14,797 nucleotides of DNA, taken from the NCBI GenBank assembly GCA_018715445.1, contig DVLP01000390.1, positions 1 to 14,797 of the forward strand. Direction: 5' to 3'. The first letter of the stretch is position 1, and each line of letters begins with the position of its first letter. Of the stretch, positions 1 to 6,610 are shown piece after piece. Under the pieces are notes generated by a model. It was not told where the DNA came from. It saw only the letters and a list, made by a program, of their open reading frames with translations, and made no database searches. The translations under genes and the position numbers were made by a program. Origin of the DNA: Candidatus Avipropionibacterium avicola. GTDB lineage: Bacteria > Actinomycetota > Actinomycetes > Propionibacteriales > Propionibacteriaceae.

Positions 1-4
1 CGTT

Positions 5-25
5 CCCCGAGCCCGTCGAGGGGCC
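5..25. repeat. Short dispersed palindromic repeat, copy 1
   Basis: The core is CCCCGAGCCCGTCGAGGGG, followed by CC. It can fold as CCCCGA/TCG(A)GGG, a 6-bp stem with one bulged A. An identical core recurs at 2106, between ponA and the GT87 gene, so the element is dispersed and not limited to the array. Similar short palindromes scattered between genes are common in Actinobacteria. Function unknown. Confidence 0.65.
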
Positions 26-191
26 AAGGTCCGCATACACCCACGTGGGTCCGCCCTCGCTGAGGTGGGACCGCCCATCGTCCCCAGCCTGCGCTCCCAC
101 ACCGAGGCTTGCGGCCCTCACCGCTGCCCTGCGGACCTGGCGGCCCGACGAGCTGGATCCGTACCCCGAGCCGTACGAGTCGCACCCCGTC

Positions 192-252
192 CCCCGAGCT
201 CGTCGAGGAGCTACACCCGGCGGCTTCCGTCCCCCGAGCCCGTCCAGGGGCC
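192..252. repeat. Two diverged copies of the short dispersed repeat
   Basis: The copies lie at 192-212 (CCCCGAGCTCGTCGAGGAG core) and 232-252 (CCCCGAGCCCGTCCAGGGG core), about 20 bp apart. They mark the boundary between the first and second units of the larger repeat. Copy 192-212 has paired changes (C to T and G to A) relative to the consensus. Confidence 0.55.
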
Positions 253-390
253 TGGGTCCACACACGCTGACGTAGGCCCGCCCACGACGAAGCGGGACCG
301 CCCACCACCCGCGGCCTGCGTTCCAGCACCGAGACTTGCGGTGCTCACCGCCGCCCTGCGGACCCGCCGACCGTACGAGCTGGATCCGTA

Positions 391-411
391 CCCCGAGCCC
401 GTCGGGGGGCC
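391..411. repeat. Short dispersed palindromic repeat at the unit 2/3 boundary
   Basis: The core is CCCCGAGCCCGTCGGGGGG followed by CC. Both this copy and the one at 5-25 are followed by 'aagg(t/c)ccgca', so the homology extends past the palindrome. It overlaps the end of the block shared by units 1 and 2. Confidence 0.6.
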
Positions 412-561
412 AAGGCCCGCACACCCTCGCGTGGGTCCGCCCTCGTCGAGGTGGGACCGCCCATCCCCCGCGCCCTGCGTTCCAGCACCGAGGCTTGCGG
501 TCCTCACCGCCGCTGTGCGGACCTCGCAGACACCGAGCCGCACACCGTCCCGCAGACCCGG

Positions 562-2040
562 TCAGCCGGTGAGGGCGCGGCGGTTCCACCACTCGCGGAA
601 CCACGGCGCATCGGCGGCGCCGTCGAGGAGGCCGCCGGCGGGATCGTCGATGGTGCGCTGGAAACGTGGGTCCCATCCTTGCCGTACGGGGTCGCGGTCG
701 GGGAACCAGATGTCCAGGACGATCCGAGCGGCGATCCAGGCCTCGCAGCCGATCCGGAAGAACACCGCCAACCAGTAGAGCCGGTCTCCCCCGCCGCCGG
801 CCAGGGTGAACTGGCCGAGGTGGCCCCAGATCGCGAGGACGTACAGCACCTCGCCGACGTTGAAGACGATCCAGTCTCGCCAGCGGGGTCGGGCCAGCAC
901 CATCAGCGGCAGCAGCCACAGCACGTACTGCGGGGAGTAGACCTTGTTGAGGACCAGGAACCAGAACACCACCAGATAGGCGAGCTGGCCGAACCGTGGG
1001 CGGGTCGGGGCCAGCGCGGTGAGGGCGGCGATCGCGGCGAAGCCGGCCAGCAGCAGGATCAGGTTGATCGCGTTCAGTCCGGCGACCTCGTTGCCGGTGA
1101 TCAGGCGGAACACGTACCAGATCGAGCCGAGGTCGCCACCGCGGTCGGAGTTGAACGTCCAGAACACGGCCCACTGGTCCGGGGCCAACATCATGATCGG
1201 GACGTTGGTGACGGTCCAGGCCACGACGAAACCGGCGACGGTACGGACCAGGGCATCGAGCTTGCCGGCCCGCAGGCAGAGCAGCAGCAACGGCCCGAGC
1301 AGCAGCAGCGGATAGAGCTTCGCTGCGGTGGCCAGACCGAGGAAGACCCCGGCCGCGACCGGCATCCGACGCGCCCAGAAGAAGCAGCCGACCGCGGTCA
1401 GCGCGACCGGGAACATGTCCCAGTTGATCAGTCCGGTCAGGATGACCGCCGGGGAGGCGGCGACCATGATCGCGTCCCAGGGCCGGCCCGTCGGGGTGTG
1501 GACCTGCACGATCACCAGCACCAGGAAGCAGACGAACATCACCACCGAGTTGATGTCGAAGAACCGGATCGAGGCGTCGAGCACCTGCTGCTCGGTGAGT
1601 CCGGGCCCGACCGGGGCGCCGGTCAGCACGGTCAACCAGCGCTGGACCTCCAACAGCAGACCGGTCAGGACCGGGTACTCGAGGACCTGGTACTGGTCGG
1701 CGGGCACGAAGAACGGGGTGTAGCCGTCAGCCAGGCCCCGCAGTCGGTACAGCAACGGGATGTCGGAGTAACACATCCATGCGAACCAGTCGACGGACTT
1801 GTCGACCTTGTCGTAGCGGCAGGGCACCTTCTGCACCAGGCAGAGCAGCCAGGTGAGGGTCGCGGTGACGATCACGACCGCGGTGACCACCCGCTCGCGC
1901 GGAGTCGTCCCCCTGGTGCCGCGCTGACCCCCGACTGCTCGACTGGCGAGCCGTGCCAACGGGTCCGACCAGCTGGGGAGCGTCATCGCCGGCTTCGTCG
2001 GGCGACTCGGCACCTGGAGGTTGATCGGCATGGGCACCAT
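562..2040 (-). CDS. GT87-family (DUF2029) polytopic membrane glycosyltransferase
   Basis: 492-residue multi-pass protein. Hydrophobic segments are visible at about 51-70, 165-183, 191-223, 228-257, 265-284, 325-343, 352-364, 371-383 and 391-405. Family-typical features are the YSDIPLLY stretch (Asp93, a candidate catalytic Asp in the first external loop as in GT-C enzymes), VLEYPVLTG (119-127), TAAKLYPLLLLGP (238-250) and NKVYSPQYVLWLLPL (365-379). Members of GT87 transfer mannose or other sugars from polyprenyl-phosphate donors on the outer face of the membrane; the substrate here is unknown. The gene follows ponA on the same strand after a 114-bp gap holding two short palindromic repeats. 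This order resembles Mycobacterium Rv0050 (ponA1)-Rv0051 as I recall it. In-frame ATGs exist at 2040, 2031 and 1986; 2031 has AGGA about 10 bases upstream and is a reasonable alternative start. Confidence 0.85.
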   Translation of the reverse strand: MVPMPINLQVPSRPTKPAMTLPSWSDPLARLASRAVGGQRGTRGTTPRERVVTAVVIVTATLTWLLCLVQKVPCRYDKVDKSVDWFAWMCYSDIPLLYRLRGLADGYTPFFVPADQYQVLEYPVLTGLLLEVQRWLTVLTGAPVGPGLTEQQVLDASIRFFDINSVVMFVCFLVLVIVQVHTPTGRPWDAIMVAASPAVILTGLINWDMFPVALTAVGCFFWARRMPVAAGVFLGLATAAKLYPLLLLGPLLLLCLRAGKLDALVRTVAGFVVAWTVTNVPIMMLAPDQWAVFWTFNSDRGGDLGSIWYVFRLITGNEVAGLNAINLILLLAGFAAIAALTALAPTRPRFGQLAYLVVFWFLVLNKVYSPQYVLWLLPLMVLARPRWRDWIVFNVGEVLYVLAIWGHLGQFTLAGGGGDRLYWLAVFFRIGCEAWIAARIVLDIWFPDRDPVRQGWDPRFQRTIDDPAGGLLDGAADAPWFREWWNRRALTG

Positions 2041-2078
2041 CCTGCCAGCCGGACCGGATCAGCCGGGAACCCCGATGA

Positions 2079-2126
2079 CCCCGAGCCCATCGAAGGCCTC
2101 ACGCTCCCCGAGCCCGTCGAGGGGCC
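2079..2126. repeat. Two short palindromic repeats between ponA and the GT87 gene
   Basis: Copies lie at about 2079-2099 (core CCCCGAGCCCATCGAAGG) and 2106-2126 (core CCCCGAGCCCGTCGAGGGG, identical to 5-25). They nearly fill the 114-bp gap between the ponA stop and the GT87 start. The hairpins could attenuate transcription from ponA into the GT87 gene or stabilise an mRNA 3' end, but no U-tract follows. I infer only that they are members of a dispersed repeat family. Confidence 0.65.
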
Positions 2127-2154
2127 ACGCCCATCGCCGGGCCGAGCCTGACGC

Positions 2155-4539
2155 TCAGTCGCTCCCGTCCCGGCCGGCGCGGTCCTCATCGTCGCCCGAA
2201 CCCCTGGTCGGCGTCCTCTCCGGCCCGGACTCCTCGTCGGAGTCGTCGTCGGAGTCGTCGGACTCCTCGTCGGTCGGCTTGTCAGTGGGCTCGTCGGTCG
2301 TCGGCGGATCCGTCGGCTCATCCGTGGTCGGCGGATCCGACGGCGACTCGGTCGTCGGCGGATCCGACGGCTCATCGCTGGTCGGCGGATCCGACGGCGA
2401 CTCGCTGGTCGGCGGCCGGGACGGGGGTCGGGTCGTGGTCGGCGGCGGTGGCGGCACCGTGTTGCGCGGCTTGTTCACGTTCGCGGCCGGCGGGAACTGC
2501 TCCACGTCCATCCCCTTCGACGCGGCCGCCATGTATTCGGCCCAGGTCTGCGCGGGATAGGTGCCACCGAAGAAGGTGCCGTCACCGGGTTGCTTGTACG
2601 GGTCGAGGTCCTCGCTGCCGGAGTCCCCGGCGACGAACATCACCGCGGTCGAGATCTGGGCGGTGTAGCCGACGAACCAGGCCGAGCGCACCTCGGACTC
2701 GTCCGGGCCACCCGACGCCGTACCGGTCTTGCCGGCCACCGGGCGACCGATCTGGCCGACCGTACGACCGGAGCCGTTGTCGACCACGTTCGACAGGGCG
2801 TAGGTGACATCGGCGGCCACGTCCTGGTCGACGGCCCGGTTCGTGTCCGGGTTCGCCTCCCAGATGACGGTCCCGTCGCGGTCCTTCACCTCGCGGACCA
2901 GGTGCGACTCGACCTGCTGACCGCCGTTGGCATAGGTGGCATAGCCGGTCGCGTTGTCGAGGGGGCTGACATCGGCCACGCCGAGCGCGATCCGGTTGCC
3001 CGGATACCAGTCGGTCTTGTCACCGGTCGGCACCCCGGCGTCGTTGGCGGCCTTGATGATCTTGTCGGGCCCGTTCTCCATCTGGCTCGTCATGTCGACG
3101 AAGGCGGTGTTGATGGACAGGGCGGTGGCGCGCAGCAGGGTCACCGGACCGTAGTTGTGATGGAACTCGTTGCGGATCGTGGAGGTGTCGCCCGGAGGGG
3201 TGTAGGTGCTGCCCTTCAACGACTCCATCAGCGAGAAGCCGTTGTCCAGACCAGCCGCCAGGGCATAGGTCTTGAAGGTGGAGCCGGCCGCGCGGGGCGT
3301 GGTCGCCCAGTTGCGGGAGTTCTCCACGTAGTCCTTGCCGGCGTACAGGGCGCGGACCTCTCCGGTGCCGACGTCGACCGAGGCGATCGCGGCGTGGACT
3401 CCGGACCCGTCCGGGTTGTTGGAGTCGGCCAGCTTCTCGTACTTCTGGGCAGCCTTGACCGCTGCAGCCTGCGCCTTCGCGTCGAAGGTGCTGGTGATCT
3501 CCAGACCACCACCCTCGATCTCGGAGTCGCTGAACCCGGCAGCCTTCAGCTCGGCCTTGACCATCATCAGCAGGAAGCCGTTGGGCCCGCCGAAACGGTT
3601 GGTCTGCTTGATCTTGGGGAACTTCGGCAGCTTCTTCTTGGCCTTCTCGGCCCGCTCGGGGGTCAACGTGCCGGTCTCCACCATGGAGTCGAGCACCCAG
3701 CGGTACCGGTCCAGCAGTCGCTGCTCGTTGCTCTCCCCCTCGGCAGGGTCGAACATCCCGGGATTGTTGAGGACGCTGGCCAGCACGGCGGCCTGCGAGA
3801 CGTTGAGGTCCTTGGCATCGACATTGAAGTACGCCTCGGCCGCCGCCTGGATCCCGTACGCGCCCCGTCCGAAGTAGATCGTGTTGAGGTAGTCCTGAAG
3901 GATCGTCTCCTTGGGGACCTCGCGACTGAGCTTGGCGGCCAGCAGCAGCTCGGTGAACTTGCGCGACATCGTCTGGTCGGAGGTCAGGTAGTAGATCTTG
4001 ATGTACTGCTGGGTGATCGTCGATCCACCCGACACGTCACCACCGGTCAGGATCCGCCAGGCAGCCCGCGTCATGCCGCTGATCGAGAAGCCACGGTCGG
4101 TCCAGAAGTCGCGGTTCTCGGCCGAGACGACGGCATCCTTGATGCTCTGCGGCATCTCCTCGTACGGGATCGACTCGCGGTTCTGCACCGCGAAGGTCCC
4201 CATCTCGGTCTCGCCGTCACGGAAGTAGACGGTGGTGTTGTTGGTCTGGAAGTCGGCGTTGGGGTCGGGAATGTCGGTGTTGTGGTAGGCCACCACGACG
4301 ACGCCGGCCCCGGCGAGCACCGTCAGGCAGGCGATGATGACGATCGCCTTGAAGAAGTTGCCGAAGAAACGGCGGGCGCCGGACTGCTTCTTGCGTCGCC
4401 GCGACTTGGCCGACCTCGTTGATCTCGATGCGCTGGCCGACCGGGTCGACCGCGACGACTTGGCAGGTCCCTTCGACCTGGCCGGGCCCTTCGACCTGGT
4501 CGACTTGCCGGACGTCGGGCGCTTGCGCGAGTCAGCCAT
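2155..4539 (-). CDS. ponA: Bifunctional class A penicillin-binding protein (PonA/PBP1-type)
   Basis: 794 residues. It polymerises lipid II into glycan strands and cross-links the stem peptides outside the membrane. Order: a very basic Ser/Lys/Arg-rich cytoplasmic tail (1-58), one membrane anchor (62-86), a GT51 transglycosylase domain and a penicillin-binding transpeptidase domain. GT51 shows the catalytic Glu141 in AENRDFW and GGSTITQQYIK (171-181). The transpeptidase shows the nucleophile Ser420 in STFK (420-423), SIN (475-477) and KTGT (604-607). The C-terminus (about 696-794) is Pro/Thr/Ser-rich and then strongly acidic, with five 9-residue repeats. The ATG overlaps the stop codon of the DUF5318 gene by 8 bases (ATGGCTGA), with GGAGGA five bases upstream, so translation is probably coupled. 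All catalytic motifs are intact. Confidence 0.95.
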   Translation of the reverse strand: MADSRKRPTSGKSTRSKGPARSKGPAKSSRSTRSASASRSTRSAKSRRRKKQSGARRFFGNFFKAIVIIACLTVLAGAGVVVVAYHNTDIPDPNADFQTNNTTVYFRDGETEMGTFAVQNRESIPYEEMPQSIKDAVVSAENRDFWTDRGFSISGMTRAAWRILTGGDVSGGSTITQQYIKIYYLTSDQTMSRKFTELLLAAKLSREVPKETILQDYLNTIYFGRGAYGIQAAAEAYFNVDAKDLNVSQAAVLASVLNNPGMFDPAEGESNEQRLLDRYRWVLDSMVETGTLTPERAEKAKKKLPKFPKIKQTNRFGGPNGFLLMMVKAELKAAGFSDSEIEGGGLEITSTFDAKAQAAAVKAAQKYEKLADSNNPDGSGVHAAIASVDVGTGEVRALYAGKDYVENSRNWATTPRAAGSTFKTYALAAGLDNGFSLMESLKGSTYTPPGDTSTIRNEFHHNYGPVTLLRATALSINTAFVDMTSQMENGPDKIIKAANDAGVPTGDKTDWYPGNRIALGVADVSPLDNATGYATYANGGQQVESHLVREVKDRDGTVIWEANPDTNRAVDQDVAADVTYALSNVVDNGSGRTVGQIGRPVAGKTGTASGGPDESEVRSAWFVGYTAQISTAVMFVAGDSGSEDLDPYKQPGDGTFFGGTYPAQTWAEYMAAASKGMDVEQFPPAANVNKPRNTVPPPPPTTTRPPSRPPTSESPSDPPTSDEPSDPPTTESPSDPPTTDEPTDPPTTDEPTDKPTDEESDDSDDDSDEESGPERTPTRGSGDDEDRAGRDGSD
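2272..2406 (-). repeat. Five in-frame 27-bp tandem repeats in the ponA tail
   Basis: These bases encode residues 712-756 of PonA as five 9-residue units: SESPSDPPT, SDEPSDPPT, TESPSDPPT, TDEPTDPPT and TDEPTDKPT. The DNA repeats 'ggcggatcc' every 27 bp through most of the tract. The period is a multiple of three, so changes in copy number would keep the frame and alter only tail length. Confidence 0.85.
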
Positions 4540-4951
4540 AGATGTCCTCCACGGTTGGCTGTCGACGCGGGGGACGGCGCTTCACCCCGTCGCCCAGCAG
4601 ATAGGACTGGATCATGTGGTTCCAGCCGCACTCGGTGCAGACCTCGACCACGACGACCTTGAACTCACCGTACTCATGGGCCATCTCCTCCAGCTCCCCG
4701 GTCGCCTTGATGCGTCCGGAGTACTGGCCGAGTTGGTCCCCGAAGACGTAGTTCAGGGTGCTCAGACGGGGGTCGTCGCAGATCGGGCATCCGACCGCGG
4801 CGGGTTCGCCGTGGTGCAGCGCGGCCCGGATCAGCATCGGGTCGGCATCGCAGGCCTCACTCGGGGTGAGCGTACGCGACGGTCGCCGCAACGCCTCCAG
4901 GGTGGAGCGGCGCTGCAGCGCATAACTCACGACATCTCGCTGCGACCACAT
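4532..4951 (-). CDS. DUF5318 family protein (putative zinc-ribbon)
   Basis: 139 residues from the ATG at 4951 (MWSQRDVVSY). Two CxxC pairs, CPIC (55-58) and CTEC (105-108), suggest one four-Cys zinc site. Other marked blocks are RAALHHGEP (42-50), NYVFGDQLGQYSG (67-79), EMAHEYGEF (89-97) and GWNHMIQSYLLGDG (109-122). These agree with the actinobacterial DUF5318 family (Rv0049-like), which sits just upstream of ponA; no biochemical function is established to my knowledge. Its stop overlaps the ponA start by 8 bases, so the two proteins are probably made together. The frame stays open to a GTG at 4960, but that codon directly abuts a TAGTCT -10 box (4961-4966) and would lie upstream of the expected transcript start; hence ATG 4951 is chosen. 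Confidence 0.85.
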   Translation of the reverse strand: MWSQRDVVSYALQRRSTLEALRRPSRTLTPSEACDADPMLIRAALHHGEPAAVGCPICDDPRLSTLNYVFGDQLGQYSGRIKATGELEEMAHEYGEFKVVVVEVCTECGWNHMIQSYLLGDGVKRRPPRRQPTVEDIYG

Positions 4952-4960
4952 CGATAGCAC

Positions 4961-4966
4961 AGACTA
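4961..4966 (-). promoter_or_regulatory. Probable -10 box for the DUF5318-ponA-GT87 operon
   Basis: On the minus strand TAGTCT (TANNNT class) ends nine bases before ATG 4951. Initiation about 6-7 bases downstream would give a nearly leaderless mRNA with a 2-3 base leader. No clear -35 hexamer is seen, since the upstream DNA is a GCGCGCG run. The same hexamer lies before the DUF5997 gene. Confidence 0.5.
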
Positions 4967-5006
4967 CGCGCGCGCCAAAGTGGATCGGGGGACCCGGACC
5001 GCGTGC

Positions 5007-5669
5007 TCAACGGGATCGACGGGGCCGCCGGGGACGGCGACCGCCGGGAGCCTGCCGCTGAGCGGGCCTGGCGGGACGCTGCTTCGCCGGCTTCGCGGAG
5101 GCCTCCCGTTCCCGAGTGGTGCGGGAACTGTTGGCAGTCCGACCACGGACGACACCGATGAACTCGTCGATCCACGGGTTCTGGGTGTCGGTGCGCCAGG
5201 CCAGCGCGATCGTCGTGGGATCGGCGTCGATGACCGGGCGGTGGACCATGTCCTTGCGGCTCTCGGTGCGGGCCACCGACAGCGGTACGCGCAGCGCCGC
5301 GGCCGCATACACGGCCAGGTCGATGCTGTCGGGGCCGTAGTCCTCGACCACGCGGACCTCGGCCAGGTCCTGTGCGGTCACCTCGTCGAGCGCGGCCAGC
5401 AGGAAGTCCTTGGACATCCACACCACCGGCTGCTCGTCGTAGAGCGGGATGGCGTGCAGGTCGTCCCGATCGACGGGGAGTCGGACGAAGCACATGTCGA
5501 GCTCACCCCGGTCGAGCCCGTCGCGCTGCTCGGCCTCGGCAACCTCGACCACCTCGAGCGGCACGCGGGCGAAGCGCTCCGACCAGATCCTGCGCCATTT
5601 GGTGAGGGTCACACCGGGGACGAAACCGATGCGCAGGCCAGCACTGTGCTGCGGGGCCGGTGTGCTCAC
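5007..5669 (-). CDS. LysR-type substrate-binding domain protein without DNA-binding domain
   Basis: 220 residues from GTG 5669. The chain begins directly with the effector-binding fold of LysR regulators (LRIGFVPGVTLTKW, 12-25; RGELDMCFVRLP, 54-65; LYDEQPVVWMSKDFLLA, 77-91; ALAWRTDTQNPWIDEFIGVVR, 155-175). There is no N-terminal winged helix, and no room for one before the divergent gene. A basic Arg/Pro/Lys/Gln-rich tail follows (about 181-220), which could bind nucleic acid or be disordered. In Actinobacteria such headless proteins recur beside DUF5997 genes, as here, which suggests a functional pair; the ligand and target are unknown. The frame continues upstream to a GTG at 5702, but TACCCT six bases before GTG 5669 argues for a leaderless start at 5669. 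Confidence 0.75.
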   Translation of the reverse strand: MSTPAPQHSAGLRIGFVPGVTLTKWRRIWSERFARVPLEVVEVAEAEQRDGLDRGELDMCFVRLPVDRDDLHAIPLYDEQPVVWMSKDFLLAALDEVTAQDLAEVRVVEDYGPDSIDLAVYAAAALRVPLSVARTESRKDMVHRPVIDADPTTIALAWRTDTQNPWIDEFIGVVRGRTANSSRTTREREASAKPAKQRPARPAQRQAPGGRRPRRPRRSR

Positions 5670-5675
5670 CCCGGC

Positions 5676-5681
5676 AGGGTA
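5676..5681 (-). promoter_or_regulatory. Probable -10 box, leaderless transcript of the LysR-domain gene
   Basis: On the minus strand TACCCT is separated by six bases (GCCGGG) from GTG 5669. This is the spacing expected if transcription begins at the start codon. It mirrors the arrangement on the other side of the 80-bp divergent gap. Confidence 0.45.
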
Positions 5682-5737
5682 ACGCAGGCCGGGCGGTGGC
5701 ACCGGATCGACAATCGGGACCGACCGCCTCGGGCCGA

Positions 5738-5743
5738 TAGTCT
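5738..5743 (+). promoter_or_regulatory. Probable -10 box, leaderless transcript of the DUF5997 gene
   Basis: TAGTCT is followed by six bases (TGACAC) and then ATG 5750. No Shine-Dalgarno sequence precedes the ATG, in agreement with a leaderless mRNA. Between the two divergent -10 boxes lie GGCGGT (5692-5697) with ACCGCC (5723-5728) and TCGGGACCGA (5714-5723), possible operator half-sites. Confidence 0.5.
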
Positions 5744-5749
5744 TGACAC

Positions 5750-6142
5750 ATGAGCCAGACGATGAAGCCGATCACGGCAGCCGCCAAGCTCGGCATCTAT
5801 CTGCCGGCGGCACCCGAGGAGTTCCGCACCACCCCGATCACCCGCGCGCAGCTCGACGAGTTGCGCGCCGATCCGCCGCAGTGGCTCTCCGACCTGCTCC
5901 GCAACGGGCCCTTCCCGCGCGACGTGGTCGCCCAGAAGTTGGGAGTGTCCCGCTCGGGGCTCCAGCGCGGCGGGGTGACCGAGGCCCTGACCGCCGACGA
6001 GATCGGCGAGCTGATCGCCGATCCGCCCGGGTGGCTGCTGCACGAGCGTGACACCCAGCGCGCCGTGGTGGCCGAGAAGGCGGCGCAGGCCGAGAAGGCA
6101 CGCCAGGCCGCCGAGAACGCCAAGGACGCGGACCCCAGCTAA
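5750..6142 (+). CDS. DUF5997 family protein
   Basis: 130-residue cytoplasmic protein of unknown function. Family-typical stretches are AAAKLGIYLPAAPEEF (10-25), ITRAQLDELRADPPQWL (30-46), LRNGPFPRDVVAQKLGVSRSGLQRGGV (50-76) and LTADEIGELIADPPGWL (80-96). The segment VVAQKLGVSRSGLQR reads like a helix-turn-helix. The 'ADPPxWL' block occurs twice (40-46 and 90-96), hinting at an internal duplication around that HTH-like centre. The C-terminus (97-127) is a charged Ala/Glu/Lys helix. It is divergent from the headless LysR-domain gene, the usual neighbour of this family. A DNA-binding or adaptor role is conceivable but is only inference. Met5 (5762) is an alternative start; Met1 fits the -10 spacing better. 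Confidence 0.8.
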   Translation: MSQTMKPITAAAKLGIYLPAAPEEFRTTPITRAQLDELRADPPQWLSDLLRNGPFPRDVVAQKLGVSRSGLQRGGVTEALTADEIGELIADPPGWLLHERDTQRAVVAEKAAQAEKARQAAENAKDADPS

Positions 6143-6182
6143 TTGGGTCGCCCCCGGTCTCCGCGTACGCAAGACTGTCGCG

Positions 6183-6575
6183 ATGACCTCCTTCGTCTCG
6201 CACACGACCATCGACGCCACCGATGCGTACGCCCTGTCGCAATGGTGGAAGCAGGTCCTCGGTTACGTCGACATCCCCGGCGACCCCAACGAACCGGGCC
6301 ACGAGGAGTGCATGATCCGCGATCCTGCCGGTCGTCACCATCTGCTGTTCATCGAGGTGCCGGACGCCCGATCGGTCAAGAACCGGCTCCATCTGGACCT
6401 GCGACCCTGGGACCGTCATCGCGACGCCGAAGTGGAGCGCCTGGTCGGCATCGGTGCCCGCATCCTCGGCGACTTCCGCGAACCGAACGGCGGTGGCTGG
6501 GTCACCCTGGCCGACCCGGAGGGCAACGAGTTCTGCGTGCTCCGCTCCGAGGAGGAACGCGCCCAGCAGGATTGA
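6183..6575 (+). CDS. VOC superfamily (glyoxalase-like) protein
   Basis: 130 residues from ATG 6183. Two beta-alpha-beta halves typical of the vicinal oxygen chelate fold are seen: FVSHTTIDATDAYALSQWWKQVLG (4-27) and KNRLHLDLRP (66-75) followed by WVTLADPEGNEFCVLR (106-121). His7, His70 and Glu116 sit where metal ligands occur in glyoxalase-like proteins. The sequence resembles the actinobacterial Glyoxalase_6-type group, whose substrates are mostly unknown; some members act in antibiotic or aldehyde resistance, which cannot be claimed here. The frame is open from 6048, but the upstream part is Arg/Pro-rich shadow of the DUF5997 gene, and the fold begins at Met 6183. AAGACT lies six bases before the ATG and could be a weak -10 box. 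The GH51 gene follows after 35 bases on the same strand. Confidence 0.75.
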   Translation: MTSFVSHTTIDATDAYALSQWWKQVLGYVDIPGDPNEPGHEECMIRDPAGRHHLLFIEVPDARSVKNRLHLDLRPWDRHRDAEVERLVGIGARILGDFREPNGGGWVTLADPEGNEFCVLRSEEERAQQD

Positions 6576-6610
6576 TCCGATACCTCCACCTCGTCCTCAA
6601 GGAATGACTG

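Larger units (their letters stand above)
1..530. repeat. Non-coding region with three degenerate copies of a ~130-160 bp repeat
   Basis: No credible gene is seen between the left edge and the GT87 stop codon at 562. Three related units can be aligned by the block ccgccc(t/a)cg beginning at 51, 278 and 437, so the offsets are 227 and 159 bp. Each unit reads: short palindromic repeat, a GGTCC...GGACC hairpin block, a conserved 'ccgag(g/a)cttgcgg' block, then 'ctgcggacc'. Units 1 and 2 share a 25-bp identical stretch (148-172 and 375-399) containing 'gctggatccgtaccccgag'. Unit 1 carries about 68 extra bases, including two more copies of the short repeat. Both strands are open for long stretches only because of base composition. 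The region lies downstream of the GT87 gene and may also hold its terminator, but no U-tract hairpin was found. It could be a decayed mobile element or an intergenic repeat family. Confidence 0.7.

Noticed and set aside
1..530. CRISPR array
   Set aside because: The repeat units are long, diverged and spaced unevenly, without 25-40 bp identical repeats or unique spacers, and there are no cas genes.
4128..4132. Asn in place of Asp after the catalytic Glu of PonA (ENRDF versus EDRxF)
   Set aside because: ENR is, as far as I recall, common in actinobacterial class A PBPs, and the catalytic Glu141 and GGSTITQQ motif are intact.
451..4422. Long plus-strand open frames (451-2151 and 2590-4422)
   Set aside because: They are antisense to the GT87 and ponA genes, with low-complexity Arg/Asp/Gln/Gly-rich translations typical of high-GC shadow frames and no recognisable domain.
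5743..5748. TTGACA as a -35 box before the DUF5997 gene
   Set aside because: It ends one base before ATG 5750, so there is no room for a -10 box and start site upstream of this gene.
6048..6182. N-terminal extension of the VOC protein
   Set aside because: The translation is an Arg/Pro/Ala shadow of the DUF5997 gene, and the VOC fold starts exactly at Met 6183.
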